Shown here piece after piece: positions 1-5,698 of a stretch of DNA of 5,978 bases. A model generated the notes under the pieces. That model was not told where the DNA came from and ran no database searches. It was given only the letters and a program-made list of their open reading frames with translations. Each line of letters begins with the position of its first letter. The stretch's first letter is position 1. The translations under genes and the position numbers were made by a program. The DNA is taken from positions 1-5,978 of the forward strand of contig SKOF01000568.1 of NCBI GenBank assembly GCA_007120155.1, given 5' to 3'. This DNA is from Thioalkalivibrio sp. Lineage in GTDB: Bacteria; Pseudomonadota; Gammaproteobacteria; Ectothiorhodospirales; Ectothiorhodospiraceae.

Positions 1-1055
1 AGATAGGCCCGTGCCTTGCCCCAGAGCTTTGCCCGCCGCGACAGCCGCCCCAGGGTGAGCAGCACGGCCGCGTCGCGGCCGTGCTGCTTCACCCAGCCCT
101 CCGCCGTGTTGAGGGCCTTGGCCGGATCCTCCAGTGGGAGGGTGCCGTACAGCCGCACCAGCCGCTCGTCCCAGGTCACCTTGAGGGCATTGCGCAGCAG
201 GATCTCCGCCTCCTCGGCGTCCTCCAACTGCACGAGTGTCCGGGCGTAGGCCTGTACCAGCAGGGGCCGGTGCCGGGCGTCCCGATGCAGGTTCTCCCAT
301 ACGCGGCGGGCTGCCTGAAGGTCTCTGTCGCGGGCGGCCCGTTCCAGCAGATCCAGGGCCGCGCGATTCTCCATTTCGGTGATGTCCGCCTCGGGCAGCA
401 GCTGCTGGCGGCGCAGCTCCGGCAGGAGTTCGAAGAGGGCCGCGCCGTCCCTGAGCTGGTCATGCAGCCGGGCACGCAGCTTGAGCAGGTAGCGGTGTTT
501 GGGCACGAGCTCGGTGAGGTGGTTGAGCGTCGCCAGGGCCTGCTCGTGCTGGCCGTGGGCGATCTGCAGTTCCGCCTGGGTGAGTTCCACCGCCACGTCG
601 GAACCGATCTCGCAGTGGCTGGCACGGTTGAGGTAATTGTCGCGCCGCGTGTAGGCGCCCTGCATCTGGGCGGCCCGGGCGGCGGTGAGCCAGTGGATCA
701 GCGGGTTGGCGGAACGTCTGGCCGAGCGCACCAGCAGCTTCTCTGCGCGCTCCCAGCGGCCTTCGGCCATCTCGATCAGGCCCTGGTTCAGGCCGCGCCG
801 CGCGGCCTCCACCTGACGCCGCCGACGCAGCCCCTTGAGGCCGCGCGGCACACGCCACAGGCGCGTCAGCATGCGCAACAGGACGTAGATCAGGAAGAAC
901 AGCACCACCGCCGCGGTGAGGAACAGGGCCAGGGAGGTCTCCACGCTCAGCGTACCGTAAGCCAGCAGTACATAGCCCGGCTCCTCCAGGAACAGGTTCG
1001 TGACCATGGCGGCGGCCAGCAGCACCGCGAGCAGGATGAACACGAGGCGCATCAT
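1..1055 (-). CDS. hemY: HemY, membrane-anchored TPR protein of the hemCDXY operon (3' end cut by window start)
   Basis: The minus strand is open from ATG 1053-1055 to the window edge, giving 351 residues without a stop; E. coli HemY is about 400 residues, so a short C-terminal piece is missing. Two hydrophobic segments are visible at about residues 4-22 and 41-60, separated by a short loop containing LEEPGYVLLAYG. This is the HemY N-terminal domain layout. A basic stretch (RLWRVPRGLKG) follows, then a long Ala/Leu/Arg-rich helical region of TPR type, with TQAELQIAHGQHEQAL, LVPKHRYLLKL and, at the edge, LGRLSRRAKLWGKARAY. These match the HemY family. Its role is uncertain: it is linked to late tetrapyrrole metabolism only by operon position, and it is not the Bacillus protoporphyrinogen oxidase also called HemY. 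Two consecutive ATGs (1055 and 1052) are possible starts and neither has a clear Shine-Dalgarno sequence. The gene lies 134 bp after hemX, unlike the overlapping genes upstream. Confidence 0.92.
   Translation of the reverse strand, partial: MMRLVFILLAVLLAAAMVTNLFLEEPGYVLLAYGTLSVETSLALFLTAAVVLFFLIYVLLRMLTRLWRVPRGLKGLRRRRQVEAARRGLNQGLIEMAEGRWERAEKLLVRSARRSANPLIHWLTAARAAQMQGAYTRRDNYLNRASHCEIGSDVAVELTQAELQIAHGQHEQALATLNHLTELVPKHRYLLKLRARLHDQLRDGAALFELLPELRRQQLLPEADITEMENRAALDLLERAARDRDLQAARRVWENLHRDARHRPLLVQAYARTLVQLEDAEEAEILLRNALKVTWDERLVRLYGTLPLEDPAKALNTAEGWVKQHGRDAAVLLTLGRLSRRAKLWGKARAY
53..94. repeat. Near-perfect 42-bp inverted repeat inside hemY
   Basis: Bases 58-72 (AGCAGCACGGCCGCG) are exactly complementary to 74-88 around a single central T at 73. 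With T88 bulged out, GGGTGA (53-58) also pairs with TCACCC (89-94). The element lies wholly inside the coding sequence and encodes part of WVKQHGRDAAVLLTL. No function is known. In RNA of either strand it would form a long, very stable hairpin. Confidence 0.85.
790..808. repeat. Short GC-rich inverted repeat in hemY
   Basis: AGGCCGCG (790-797) is complementary to CGCGGCCT (801-808) around the three bases CCG. It is coding sequence in hemY (around EAARRGL). In DNA this rich in GC such a repeat may well be due to chance, and no function is claimed. Confidence 0.4.
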
Positions 1056-1189
1056 GACGGGGCCTGCGGGCGTGTGTGCCGGGGCGCGGCGGGGGATGTC
1101 CTGCAGGGGTGGCCGGAGCCCGGCTCATCGCCGATCCGGGCGACGGTCCGGTGCGGCCGTATCAGGTCGCGGGAAGAGTTCACTGGGTG
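1056..1189 (-). other. 134-bp hemX-hemY intercistronic gap with a small inverted repeat
   Basis: This non-coding stretch separates the hemX stop from the hemY start. I see no convincing ORF, promoter or Shine-Dalgarno sequence in it. It holds one inverted repeat, GCCCGG (1118-1123) with CCGGGC (1136-1141), with a 12-base loop. There is no T-tract after it, so it does not look like an intrinsic terminator. It might act as an mRNA processing or stability hairpin, but that is inference. Confidence 0.5.
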
Positions 1190-2452
1190 TCAGTCCTCCA
1201 GTTCGTCCAGACGGGTGAACGAGCCGCTGATGTCAGGGGCTTGCGGACGAAGGGTCACGGCCCTGAGCCCCTCGAGTCGTTCCCGCACTGAAGCCACCGC
1301 CTCGGTGTCAAAGTGATCGTCCAGCAGCGCAATCGCGCCTTCGAGCCCCCGCTGGTACTGCGCGTCGTCCAGGCGCAGGGCGGCCACCCGGGCGGCCTCC
1401 ACCCGCAGTGTCAGGAGTTGCCTCAGGAACAGCTCGGTTTCCGCGTCCGGCAGGGCGCGAAGCGGCTCCGCGTGCCGGCGGATGGAGACGTGCTCCGCCA
1501 GGGCCTCGCGGATTTCGCCGTAGGCACGGGCCCACCAGGGCGCGTCGGTGTCCACGGGCTCTCCGGCAAGCAGTTCCCGCGCCCCGGTGGTGTCAACGAC
1601 GGCCTGACCCTTGAGCGGCAGCGGACGCAGGTCGCCGGCCAGGCGCTCCAGGCGCAGGGCGATGCCGGAGATGTCCGGGCGCGGCATGTCCTCCAGTGCC
1701 TGGATCTCGGCGGCCAGCGCCTCGCGCACCGGCATCAGGCGCGGGTCACCCAGCTCGGCGAGCAGCTCGTCGGCCGCCTGCAGGGCGCGCCGCGCACCTT
1801 CCGGGTCGTCCATGAGGCGAAGCCGGTGGCCCGCCATGCGCTGCAGGTGTTTCACCTCCGCCACCTGCCAGCCTCGCTCCTGGCGCGTGGCGCGGTCCTG
1901 AATCCGTGTGATGCCCTGCTCGACGGTGGCGAGCCGCGCGTCGGCGCGCGCCGCCAGCTCCTCGCGGGCGGCGGTCTCTCGCGCCAGCGCCCCGTCCAGG
2001 CGTGACAGCCGTTCGTCCCGGGCGTCCAGGGCCGCGTCCAGACGCTCCAGCTGCCGTGCCTGGGCGGCCTGCTCGTCGGCACCTTCCTGCCAAAGATAGA
2101 ACCCGGCACCGCCCACACCGAGGGAGAGCAGGAAGGCCAGTGTGGCGATGAGCAGGGCGGCGGTCTGTCCCCGTGGAGGATCGGCGGGCCGCGCGGCGGC
2201 GGCGTCGGGCTTGGCAGCCACCCCGGCGGCCTCGCCCGCCTTCCCGGGGGGTGCCGGCTTGCCCGGCGCCTGCCTCGCCGAGGGCGGCGGATCCTTCTTG
2301 CCCTGGGCAGACGCCTTCGGGTCCGGCTTGCCGCCCTCCCCGGCTGCGCCCTCCTTGGGCCCGGTCGACTTGCCCTTCGTACCGGCGGGGGCGTTGCTCG
2401 CGGCGGTCCCGGGCTCGCCGGGTTTCGCCTCCTTGTCTTTCTCATTGCTCAT
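1190..2452 (-). CDS. hemX: HemX, single-pass membrane protein of the hemCDXY operon
   Basis: A 420-residue protein. Residues 1-95 are a low-complexity tail rich in Lys, Pro, Gly and Ala. One transmembrane helix (about 97-121, TAALLIATLAFLLSLGVGG) anchors it in the inner membrane. A heptad-like Ala/Leu/Arg/Glu-rich region (about 126-190) suggests a coiled coil, followed by a helical periplasmic domain with motifs typical of HemX (VKHLQRMAGHRLRLMDD, APWWARAYGEIREAL, ELFLRQLLTLRVEAARVAAL). The family was long labelled a putative uroporphyrinogen-III C-methyltransferase, but the methyltransferase SAM-binding motifs are not visible here, and its function is unknown. The N-terminal tail looks longer than the one I recall for the enterobacterial protein. 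The ATG overlaps the end of hemD by 11 bases, and a GGGAG at 2460-2464 lies 7 nt upstream, inside hemD, which supports this start and coupled translation. Confidence 0.93.
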   Translation of the reverse strand: MSNEKDKEAKPGEPGTAASNAPAGTKGKSTGPKEGAAGEGGKPDPKASAQGKKDPPPSARQAPGKPAPPGKAGEAAGVAAKPDAAAARPADPPRGQTAALLIATLAFLLSLGVGGAGFYLWQEGADEQAAQARQLERLDAALDARDERLSRLDGALARETAAREELAARADARLATVEQGITRIQDRATRQERGWQVAEVKHLQRMAGHRLRLMDDPEGARRALQAADELLAELGDPRLMPVREALAAEIQALEDMPRPDISGIALRLERLAGDLRPLPLKGQAVVDTTGARELLAGEPVDTDAPWWARAYGEIREALAEHVSIRRHAEPLRALPDAETELFLRQLLTLRVEAARVAALRLDDAQYQRGLEGAIALLDDHFDTEAVASVRERLEGLRAVTLRPQAPDISGSFTRLDELED

Positions 2453-3260
2453 GCTGCTGCTCCCGGGATCTGGCCCATTGCAACACCTGGTCCATCATGG
2501 ATTCGTCACTGGGGTCTTCCGCCACCCAGGGGTCGCCCTTGAAGCCCAGTTCCCGCGCAGTGTCCACCATACGTGCGCTGCCCACCAGCAGGGGCGTCTT
2601 GCGAAGCCACATGCGGCCCAGCTTGCCCACCATGTCGAACAGGTTGCGCAGCCCCTGGCTGCTGGTGCTGGTGACCAGATCCAGTTCGCCCCGGGACCAG
2701 TGGCGCATCAGCTCACCGGTGTCGGCGTCCGGTTGTCCCCGGCGATAAGCTTCGGCGTACTCCACCAGGGCTCCCCGTTGTTGTAGCGTATCACCCAGCA
2801 GTTCGCGCCCGCCGTCGCCGCGAAAGATCACGATGCGCCTGCCGGACACGTCCTGAAGCTCCGGTTCGGCCAGCAGGGCCTCGCTGTCGAACCGGCGCGG
2901 CGGGCAGATATGCGCCGGGAGTCCCGCGCGTGCCAGTTCCCGGGCGGATTTCTGCCCCACGGCGCCCACGCGCAGGTGCGCCGGCCATTCCCGGCGCGCG
3001 CGGATGCGGTTCAATGCCATGGACACGGCATTGGGGCTGACGAACACGGCGATGTCAAACTCATCGAGCCGGTCGATCAGCGCATCCAGGCGTTCGCTCT
3101 CCCGTGGCGCCAGGATCTCCAGCACGGGGAAGCGCAGGGCTACCCCGCCCGCGGCTTCGATCATGCGGCAGAAGCCATCCGCCTGACGGGCCGGGCGGGT
3201 CACCAGGACCCCGGCGCCCTTCAGCGGGCCGGGAACGGCCTTCACGCCCTCTTGCGTCAT
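2442..3260 (-). CDS. hemD: Uroporphyrinogen-III synthase
   Basis: A 272-residue cytoplasmic enzyme that cyclises hydroxymethylbilane with inversion of ring D to give uroporphyrinogen III. The family is poorly conserved, but its marks are in order: VLVTRP at 18-23 (first strand), FPVLEI at 44-49, VFVSPNAV at 72-79, VGAVGQKSA at 98-106, IVIFRGDGGRELL at 143-155, VEYAEAYRR at 166-174 (with a Tyr at 168 of the kind proposed to assist catalysis), LVTSTSSQGLRNL at 195-207, and a C-terminal ESMMDQVLQW. This fits the two-lobed alpha/beta fold. Length is close to the usual 245-270. The start ATG (3258-3260) overlaps the hemC stop as ATGA, with GGAG at 3266-3269 five bases upstream, so translation is probably coupled to hemC. 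It receives HemC's unstable product directly. Confidence 0.97.
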   Translation of the reverse strand: MTQEGVKAVPGPLKGAGVLVTRPARQADGFCRMIEAAGGVALRFPVLEILAPRESERLDALIDRLDEFDIAVFVSPNAVSMALNRIRARREWPAHLRVGAVGQKSARELARAGLPAHICPPRRFDSEALLAEPELQDVSGRRIVIFRGDGGRELLGDTLQQRGALVEYAEAYRRGQPDADTGELMRHWSRGELDLVTSTSSQGLRNLFDMVGKLGRMWLRKTPLLVGSARMVDTARELGFKGDPWVAEDPSDESMMDQVLQWARSREQQHEQ

Positions 3261-4213
3261 GCCTGCTCCGGGGGCGCGTCCGGATCCAGGCCCAGATCGG
3301 AGAGGATCCCGCCGGCGCCCTCGTTCAACAGCAGGTCCGCCACCGCACGGCCCAGGGCCTCGGCCTGTGTACGGGGACCGGAGAGCTCCGCGCGCAGGAC
3401 GAGGCTGCCGTCCGGCTCACCCACCAGCCCGCGCAGGCGCAGGGTGTCGGGATCGGTCAGTTCCGCGTATCCGGCGATGGGCACCTGGCAGCCGCCGTTC
3501 AGGCGGGCATTCATGGACCGTTCCGCCGCCACGCGCACATGGGTGTCCGGGTGGTCCAGCTCCCCGATCAGCGCCATCACGGCGGGGTCATTTTCGCGGC
3601 ATTCGATGCCGATGGCCCCCTGCCCGATGGCGGGCAGGCTCTGCTCGGGGGTGAGTTCCGCGGTGATGCGCCCGGAGAACCCCAGGCGCTTGAGACCGGC
3701 CGCGGCCAGGATGATGGCATCGAACCCCCCTGCATCCAGCTTGGCGAGCCGCGAATTGACGTTGCCGCGCAGGTCGAGAATCCGGAAACGGGGATGGTCA
3801 TGGCGCAGCTGACACTGGCGGCGCAGACTGGATGTGCCTACCCGGGCGTCCGGGGGCAGGGCGTCCAGGGCGGCGTATGTGTTGGACACAAAGGCGTCGC
3901 GCGGATCCTCGCGTTCCAGGATCACCGGCAGGCAAAGCCCGTCCGGGAGCAGCATGGGCACGTCCTTCATGGAGTGCACGGCAATGTCGGCGCGCCCGTC
4001 GAGGATGCCGTTCTCCAGCTCCTTGACGAACAGACCCTTGCCGCCGACCTTGGCCAGCGGAGTATCCAGGATGCGGTCGCCCTGGGTGGTCATGCGCACC
4101 AGCTCCACGTCCAGGCCCGGATGGCGCGCCTGGATCAGGCGCGCGACGGTTTCGGCCTGCCAGACGGCCAGCGGGCTCTTGCGGGTGGCGATGCGAAGGC
4201 GTTGTGGGGACAT
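3257..4213 (-). CDS. hemC: Porphobilinogen deaminase (hydroxymethylbilane synthase)
   Basis: A 318-residue cytoplasmic enzyme that joins four porphobilinogens into linear hydroxymethylbilane on a covalently bound dipyrromethane cofactor. From the ATG at 4211-4213 the numbering matches the E. coli enzyme at key sites: Arg11 (TRKSPLA), Lys83 and catalytic Asp84 (HSMKDVP), Arg131-Arg132 (TSSLRRQCQL), Arg149 and Arg155 (LDLRGNVNSR), and cofactor-bearing Cys242 (NGGCQVPIAGYAE). KVGGKGLFVKELE and AIGQGAIGIECR are also present. All catalytic residues appear intact. The frame stays open upstream to 4288, but that extension (MSSLHTPPHRMYTS...) is unlike the family and would lengthen the conserved N-terminus, so 4213 is preferred; only a weak GGA-type ribosome site precedes it. 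First gene of a leftward operon with hemD, hemX and probably hemY. Confidence 0.98.
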   Translation of the reverse strand: MSPQRLRIATRKSPLAVWQAETVARLIQARHPGLDVELVRMTTQGDRILDTPLAKVGGKGLFVKELENGILDGRADIAVHSMKDVPMLLPDGLCLPVILEREDPRDAFVSNTYAALDALPPDARVGTSSLRRQCQLRHDHPRFRILDLRGNVNSRLAKLDAGGFDAIILAAAGLKRLGFSGRITAELTPEQSLPAIGQGAIGIECRENDPAVMALIGELDHPDTHVRVAAERSMNARLNGGCQVPIAGYAELTDPDTLRLRGLVGEPDGSLVLRAELSGPRTQAEALGRAVADLLLNEGAGGILSDLGLDPDAPPEQA

Positions 4214-4359
4214 GTTCGATCCGTGTACCTGGGGCCCGGCTGCCCGGCTGGTGTACATCCGGTGCGGCGGGGTGTGCAGGGAACTCAAGGGTGTTAGTTG
4301 GCGTCTCAGGGGGCAGTTACGTCATTATATCCTCTTATGCCCTGCCTCGGGATCAACTG
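4214..4359. other. Divergent intergenic region between hemC and the thioredoxin-like gene
   Basis: This 146-bp non-coding region must hold the start signals for hemC (leftward) and the thioredoxin-like gene (rightward). The half nearest the thioredoxin gene has an AT-rich patch (about 4321-4338) that stands out from the GC-rich surroundings. The half nearest hemC is GC-rich and contains GTGTAC twice (4223-4228 and 4251-4256, 28 bp apart). No confident plus-strand promoter could be picked; a weak pair TTGGCG (4298-4303) and CATTAT (4323-4328) has a 19-bp spacer. Confidence 0.6.
4324..4356 (-). promoter_or_regulatory. Candidate hemC promoter
   Basis: Read on the minus strand, bases 4329-4324 are a perfect sigma70 -10 hexamer TATAAT. 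Upstream, TTGATC (4356-4351) resembles the -35 consensus, but the 21-bp spacer is longer than the usual 16-18, so the -35 may be a different or weak element. Transcription would start near 4317, leaving a leader of about 100 nt before the hemC ATG. A perfect -10 box in such GC-rich DNA is notable, but activity is inferred. Confidence 0.5.
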
Positions 4360-4872
4360 ATGAAAGCATTCTTCCATGGACTCGTTGCGGTGATCGCCCT
4401 GCTCGCTGTGGCCGGCTGGGCCCAGTCCGGTGGCGCGGGGGGCCATGGGGACGTGCTGCGCGAGGTCGCCGATCTGCGTGCCGAGGCGGATCGCGGCAAG
4501 CCGATCCTGGTGGAGTTCGCCCTCACCGGCTGTCCCTCCTGCCGGGTGGCCGAGGAGCAGTTTCTCAAGCCCATGATCCGCAGTGGTGACTATGAAGGCA
4601 AGGTGCTGATCCGCAAGTTGCGCATGGATCGGGGTAACACGGTCGTGGATTTCGACGGCCGGGTGATCAGCGTTCGGCAACTCGCCGAACGCTACGGCGT
4701 GTATCTCGCTCCCACGGTGGTGATGCTCGGCCCGAACGGCGAGGTCCTTGCCGATCCGGTGGTGGGGCTCAAGACCGTGGACTTCTACGGCGGTTATCTG
4801 TATCGCGCCATCGACCGAGCCATGGACGCCATGGCGGCACGGGATGCGGCGGAAGCAGGCATCCTGCGCTGA
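4360..4872 (+). CDS. Exported thioredoxin-fold protein with CPSC motif (Thioredoxin_2/SoxW-like)
   Basis: A 170-residue protein, probably a periplasmic thiol-disulfide oxidoreductase. Residues 1-21 (MKAFFHGLVAVIALLAVAGWA) look like a Sec signal peptide with a possible cleavage after WA, although retention as a membrane anchor is possible. The thioredoxin core follows: KPILVEFALTGCPSC with active-site Cys58 and Cys61, then VVDFDGRVISVRQLAERYGV and the cis-proline motif APT (Pro118), then VVMLGPNGEVL. The DFDG...LAERYGV...PT pattern resembles the Thioredoxin_2 family that includes SoxW- and DsbC-like domains. The start was chosen because it immediately precedes the signal peptide; the same frame is open further upstream, to 4204, but that part is not hydrophobic-leader-like. 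Ribosome binding is weak (GGGAT about 8 nt upstream). It is transcribed away from hemC and towards algR. Its partner proteins are unknown; roles in cytochrome c or sulfur-compound chemistry are only possibilities. Confidence 0.87.
   Translation: MKAFFHGLVAVIALLAVAGWAQSGGAGGHGDVLREVADLRAEADRGKPILVEFALTGCPSCRVAEEQFLKPMIRSGDYEGKVLIRKLRMDRGNTVVDFDGRVISVRQLAERYGVYLAPTVVMLGPNGEVLADPVVGLKTVDFYGGYLYRAIDRAMDAMAARDAAEAGILR
4669..4693. repeat. Perfect 10-bp inverted repeat with 5-nt loop inside the thioredoxin-like gene
   Basis: AGCGTTCGGC (4669-4678) is exactly complementary to GCCGAACGCT (4684-4693) around AACTC. It encodes the conserved stretch around SVRQLAERY. It could form an mRNA hairpin in the middle of the gene or be a dyad recognised in DNA; neither is shown. 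Confidence 0.8.
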
Positions 4873-4966
4873 ACCCCGCGTACCACAACCCCCCCTGCGG
4901 GCGCGGCGACCCCGCCGCACACACGCATGCCGGTCTCGTCGTCGGCGTTCGGCCCGCGGGGTCTCC
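4873..4966. other. Convergent spacer between the thioredoxin-like gene and algR, with inverted repeats
   Basis: This 94-bp non-coding region lies between two facing stop codons. GACCCCGC (4908-4915) pairs exactly with GCGGGGTC (4956-4963) across 40 bases, and ACCCCGCG (4873-4880) could instead pair with CGCGGGGT (4955-4962). TCCC/GGGA around TAAA (4964-4975) spans the algR stop. No run of T follows on either strand, so a canonical intrinsic terminator is not evident; termination may be Rho-dependent or use an imperfect hairpin. Confidence 0.5.
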
Positions 4967-5698
4967 CTAAAGGGATTTCAGAAACCGCCGTACCTCGGCC
5001 ACGTGGCGCCGGCTGACCTCAAGACGTTCCCCGGTGTGCTTGAGCACCACCTCGAAACATCCCTGCGGGTTCTTCTCCATCCCGGCGAAGCTGTTGCGTG
5101 CCACCAGGGCGTTGCGGTGAATGCGCAGGAAGGCGTCGCCGAACTCGTCCTCCAGAGACTTGAGCGGCTCCTCGATCAGCACCTCTCCGCCGGCATGGCG
5201 CACCGTGACGTACTTCTGGTCCGCCTGGAAATAGTGGATCTGAGTGACGGGAATCAACTCCAGATTGCCGCGCACGCGGGCACAGATATGGCTCCGGCTG
5301 GACTCCCCGGCGGGCCCCCCCATGGCGCCCAGCTGCGCCCGGTTGGGCCGCCTGGCGGCCTCCAGGGCACCCTTGAGCCGTTCGCTTCGTACCGGCTTGA
5401 GCAGGTAATCCACCGCGTGCGACTCGAAGGCGTCGATGGCGTGTTCCTCGTAGGCGGTCACGAAGATGATCGCCGGCGGCGTGTCCATACCGGACATGTG
5501 CTTGGCCGCCTCAAGGCCGTCCATGCCGGGCATGCGAATGTCCAGCAGCACGATGTCGGGTTGCGTCTCCTCCGCCAGGCGCACGGCCTGGACGCCGTTG
5601 GAGGCGCTGCCGCAGACCTCGTACCCGGAATGGGATTCCATCAGGGCCGCCAGCCGCTCCCTGGCCGGCGCCTCGTCGTCCACCACCAGCACTTTCAT
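4967..5698 (-). CDS. algR: AlgR-type response regulator (REC + LytTR DNA-binding domain)
   Basis: A 243-residue response regulator. The receiver domain (1-115) has the acidic pair Asp7-Asp8 (VLVVDDEAPARERL), phosphoacceptor Asp53 (VLLDIRMPGMDGLEAA), Thr81 (FVTAYEEHAIDAF) and Lys101 (DYLLKPV), so phosphorylation chemistry looks intact. A short linker leads to a LytTR DNA-binding domain (about 137-242) with IHYFQADQKYVTVRH, EFGDAFLRIHRNALVARN and LEVSRRHVAEVRRFLKSL. AlgR homologues control alginate, type IV pilus and virulence genes in Pseudomonas; the regulon here cannot be read from the window. The ATG overlaps the sensor kinase stop by one base (TGATG), with a strong GGGAGGAG at 5705-5712 six bases upstream, so the two are probably co-transcribed and coupled. 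Assignment to AlgR rather than another LytTR regulator rests on sequence pattern and on adjacency to an AlgZ-like kinase and hemC. Confidence 0.92.
   Translation of the reverse strand: MKVLVVDDEAPARERLAALMESHSGYEVCGSASNGVQAVRLAEETQPDIVLLDIRMPGMDGLEAAKHMSGMDTPPAIIFVTAYEEHAIDAFESHAVDYLLKPVRSERLKGALEAARRPNRAQLGAMGGPAGESSRSHICARVRGNLELIPVTQIHYFQADQKYVTVRHAGGEVLIEEPLKSLEDEFGDAFLRIHRNALVARNSFAGMEKNPQGCFEVVLKHTGERLEVSRRHVAEVRRFLKSL

Noticed and set aside
460..1128. Minus-strand open frame (222 codons) overlapping hemY
   Set aside because: It is a shifted frame of hemY, Arg/Pro/Ala-rich and with no membrane segment. The true HemY frame with two hydrophobic segments occupies the same bases.
81..1316. 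Long plus-strand open frame (411 codons) antisense to hemY and the hemX end
   Set aside because: Its product is rich in Gln, His, Gly and Arg and resembles no family. It is the expected antisense shadow of GC-rich coding sequence, while the minus-strand product is clearly HemY.
2009..2017. CCGTTCGTC, matching the core recognition sequence reported for Pseudomonas AlgR
   Set aside because: It lies inside hemX and follows from the codons for an Arg-Asp-Glu-Arg-type stretch. A 9-base match within coding DNA far from any promoter is weak, and the specificity of this regulator is unknown.
4214..4288. In-frame upstream extension of hemC giving 25 extra residues
   Set aside because: The extension is unlike HemC proteins, whereas starting at 4213 puts all catalytic residues at their E. 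coli positions.
3104..4297. Plus-strand open frame (397 codons) antisense to hemC
   Set aside because: The minus strand encodes HemC with all catalytic residues. The plus-strand frame has no recognisable domain and spans the hemC-hemD junction.
5346..5360. GGCCGCC/GGCGGCC palindrome in algR
   Set aside because: Seven-base arms made only of G and C are expected by chance in DNA of this composition.
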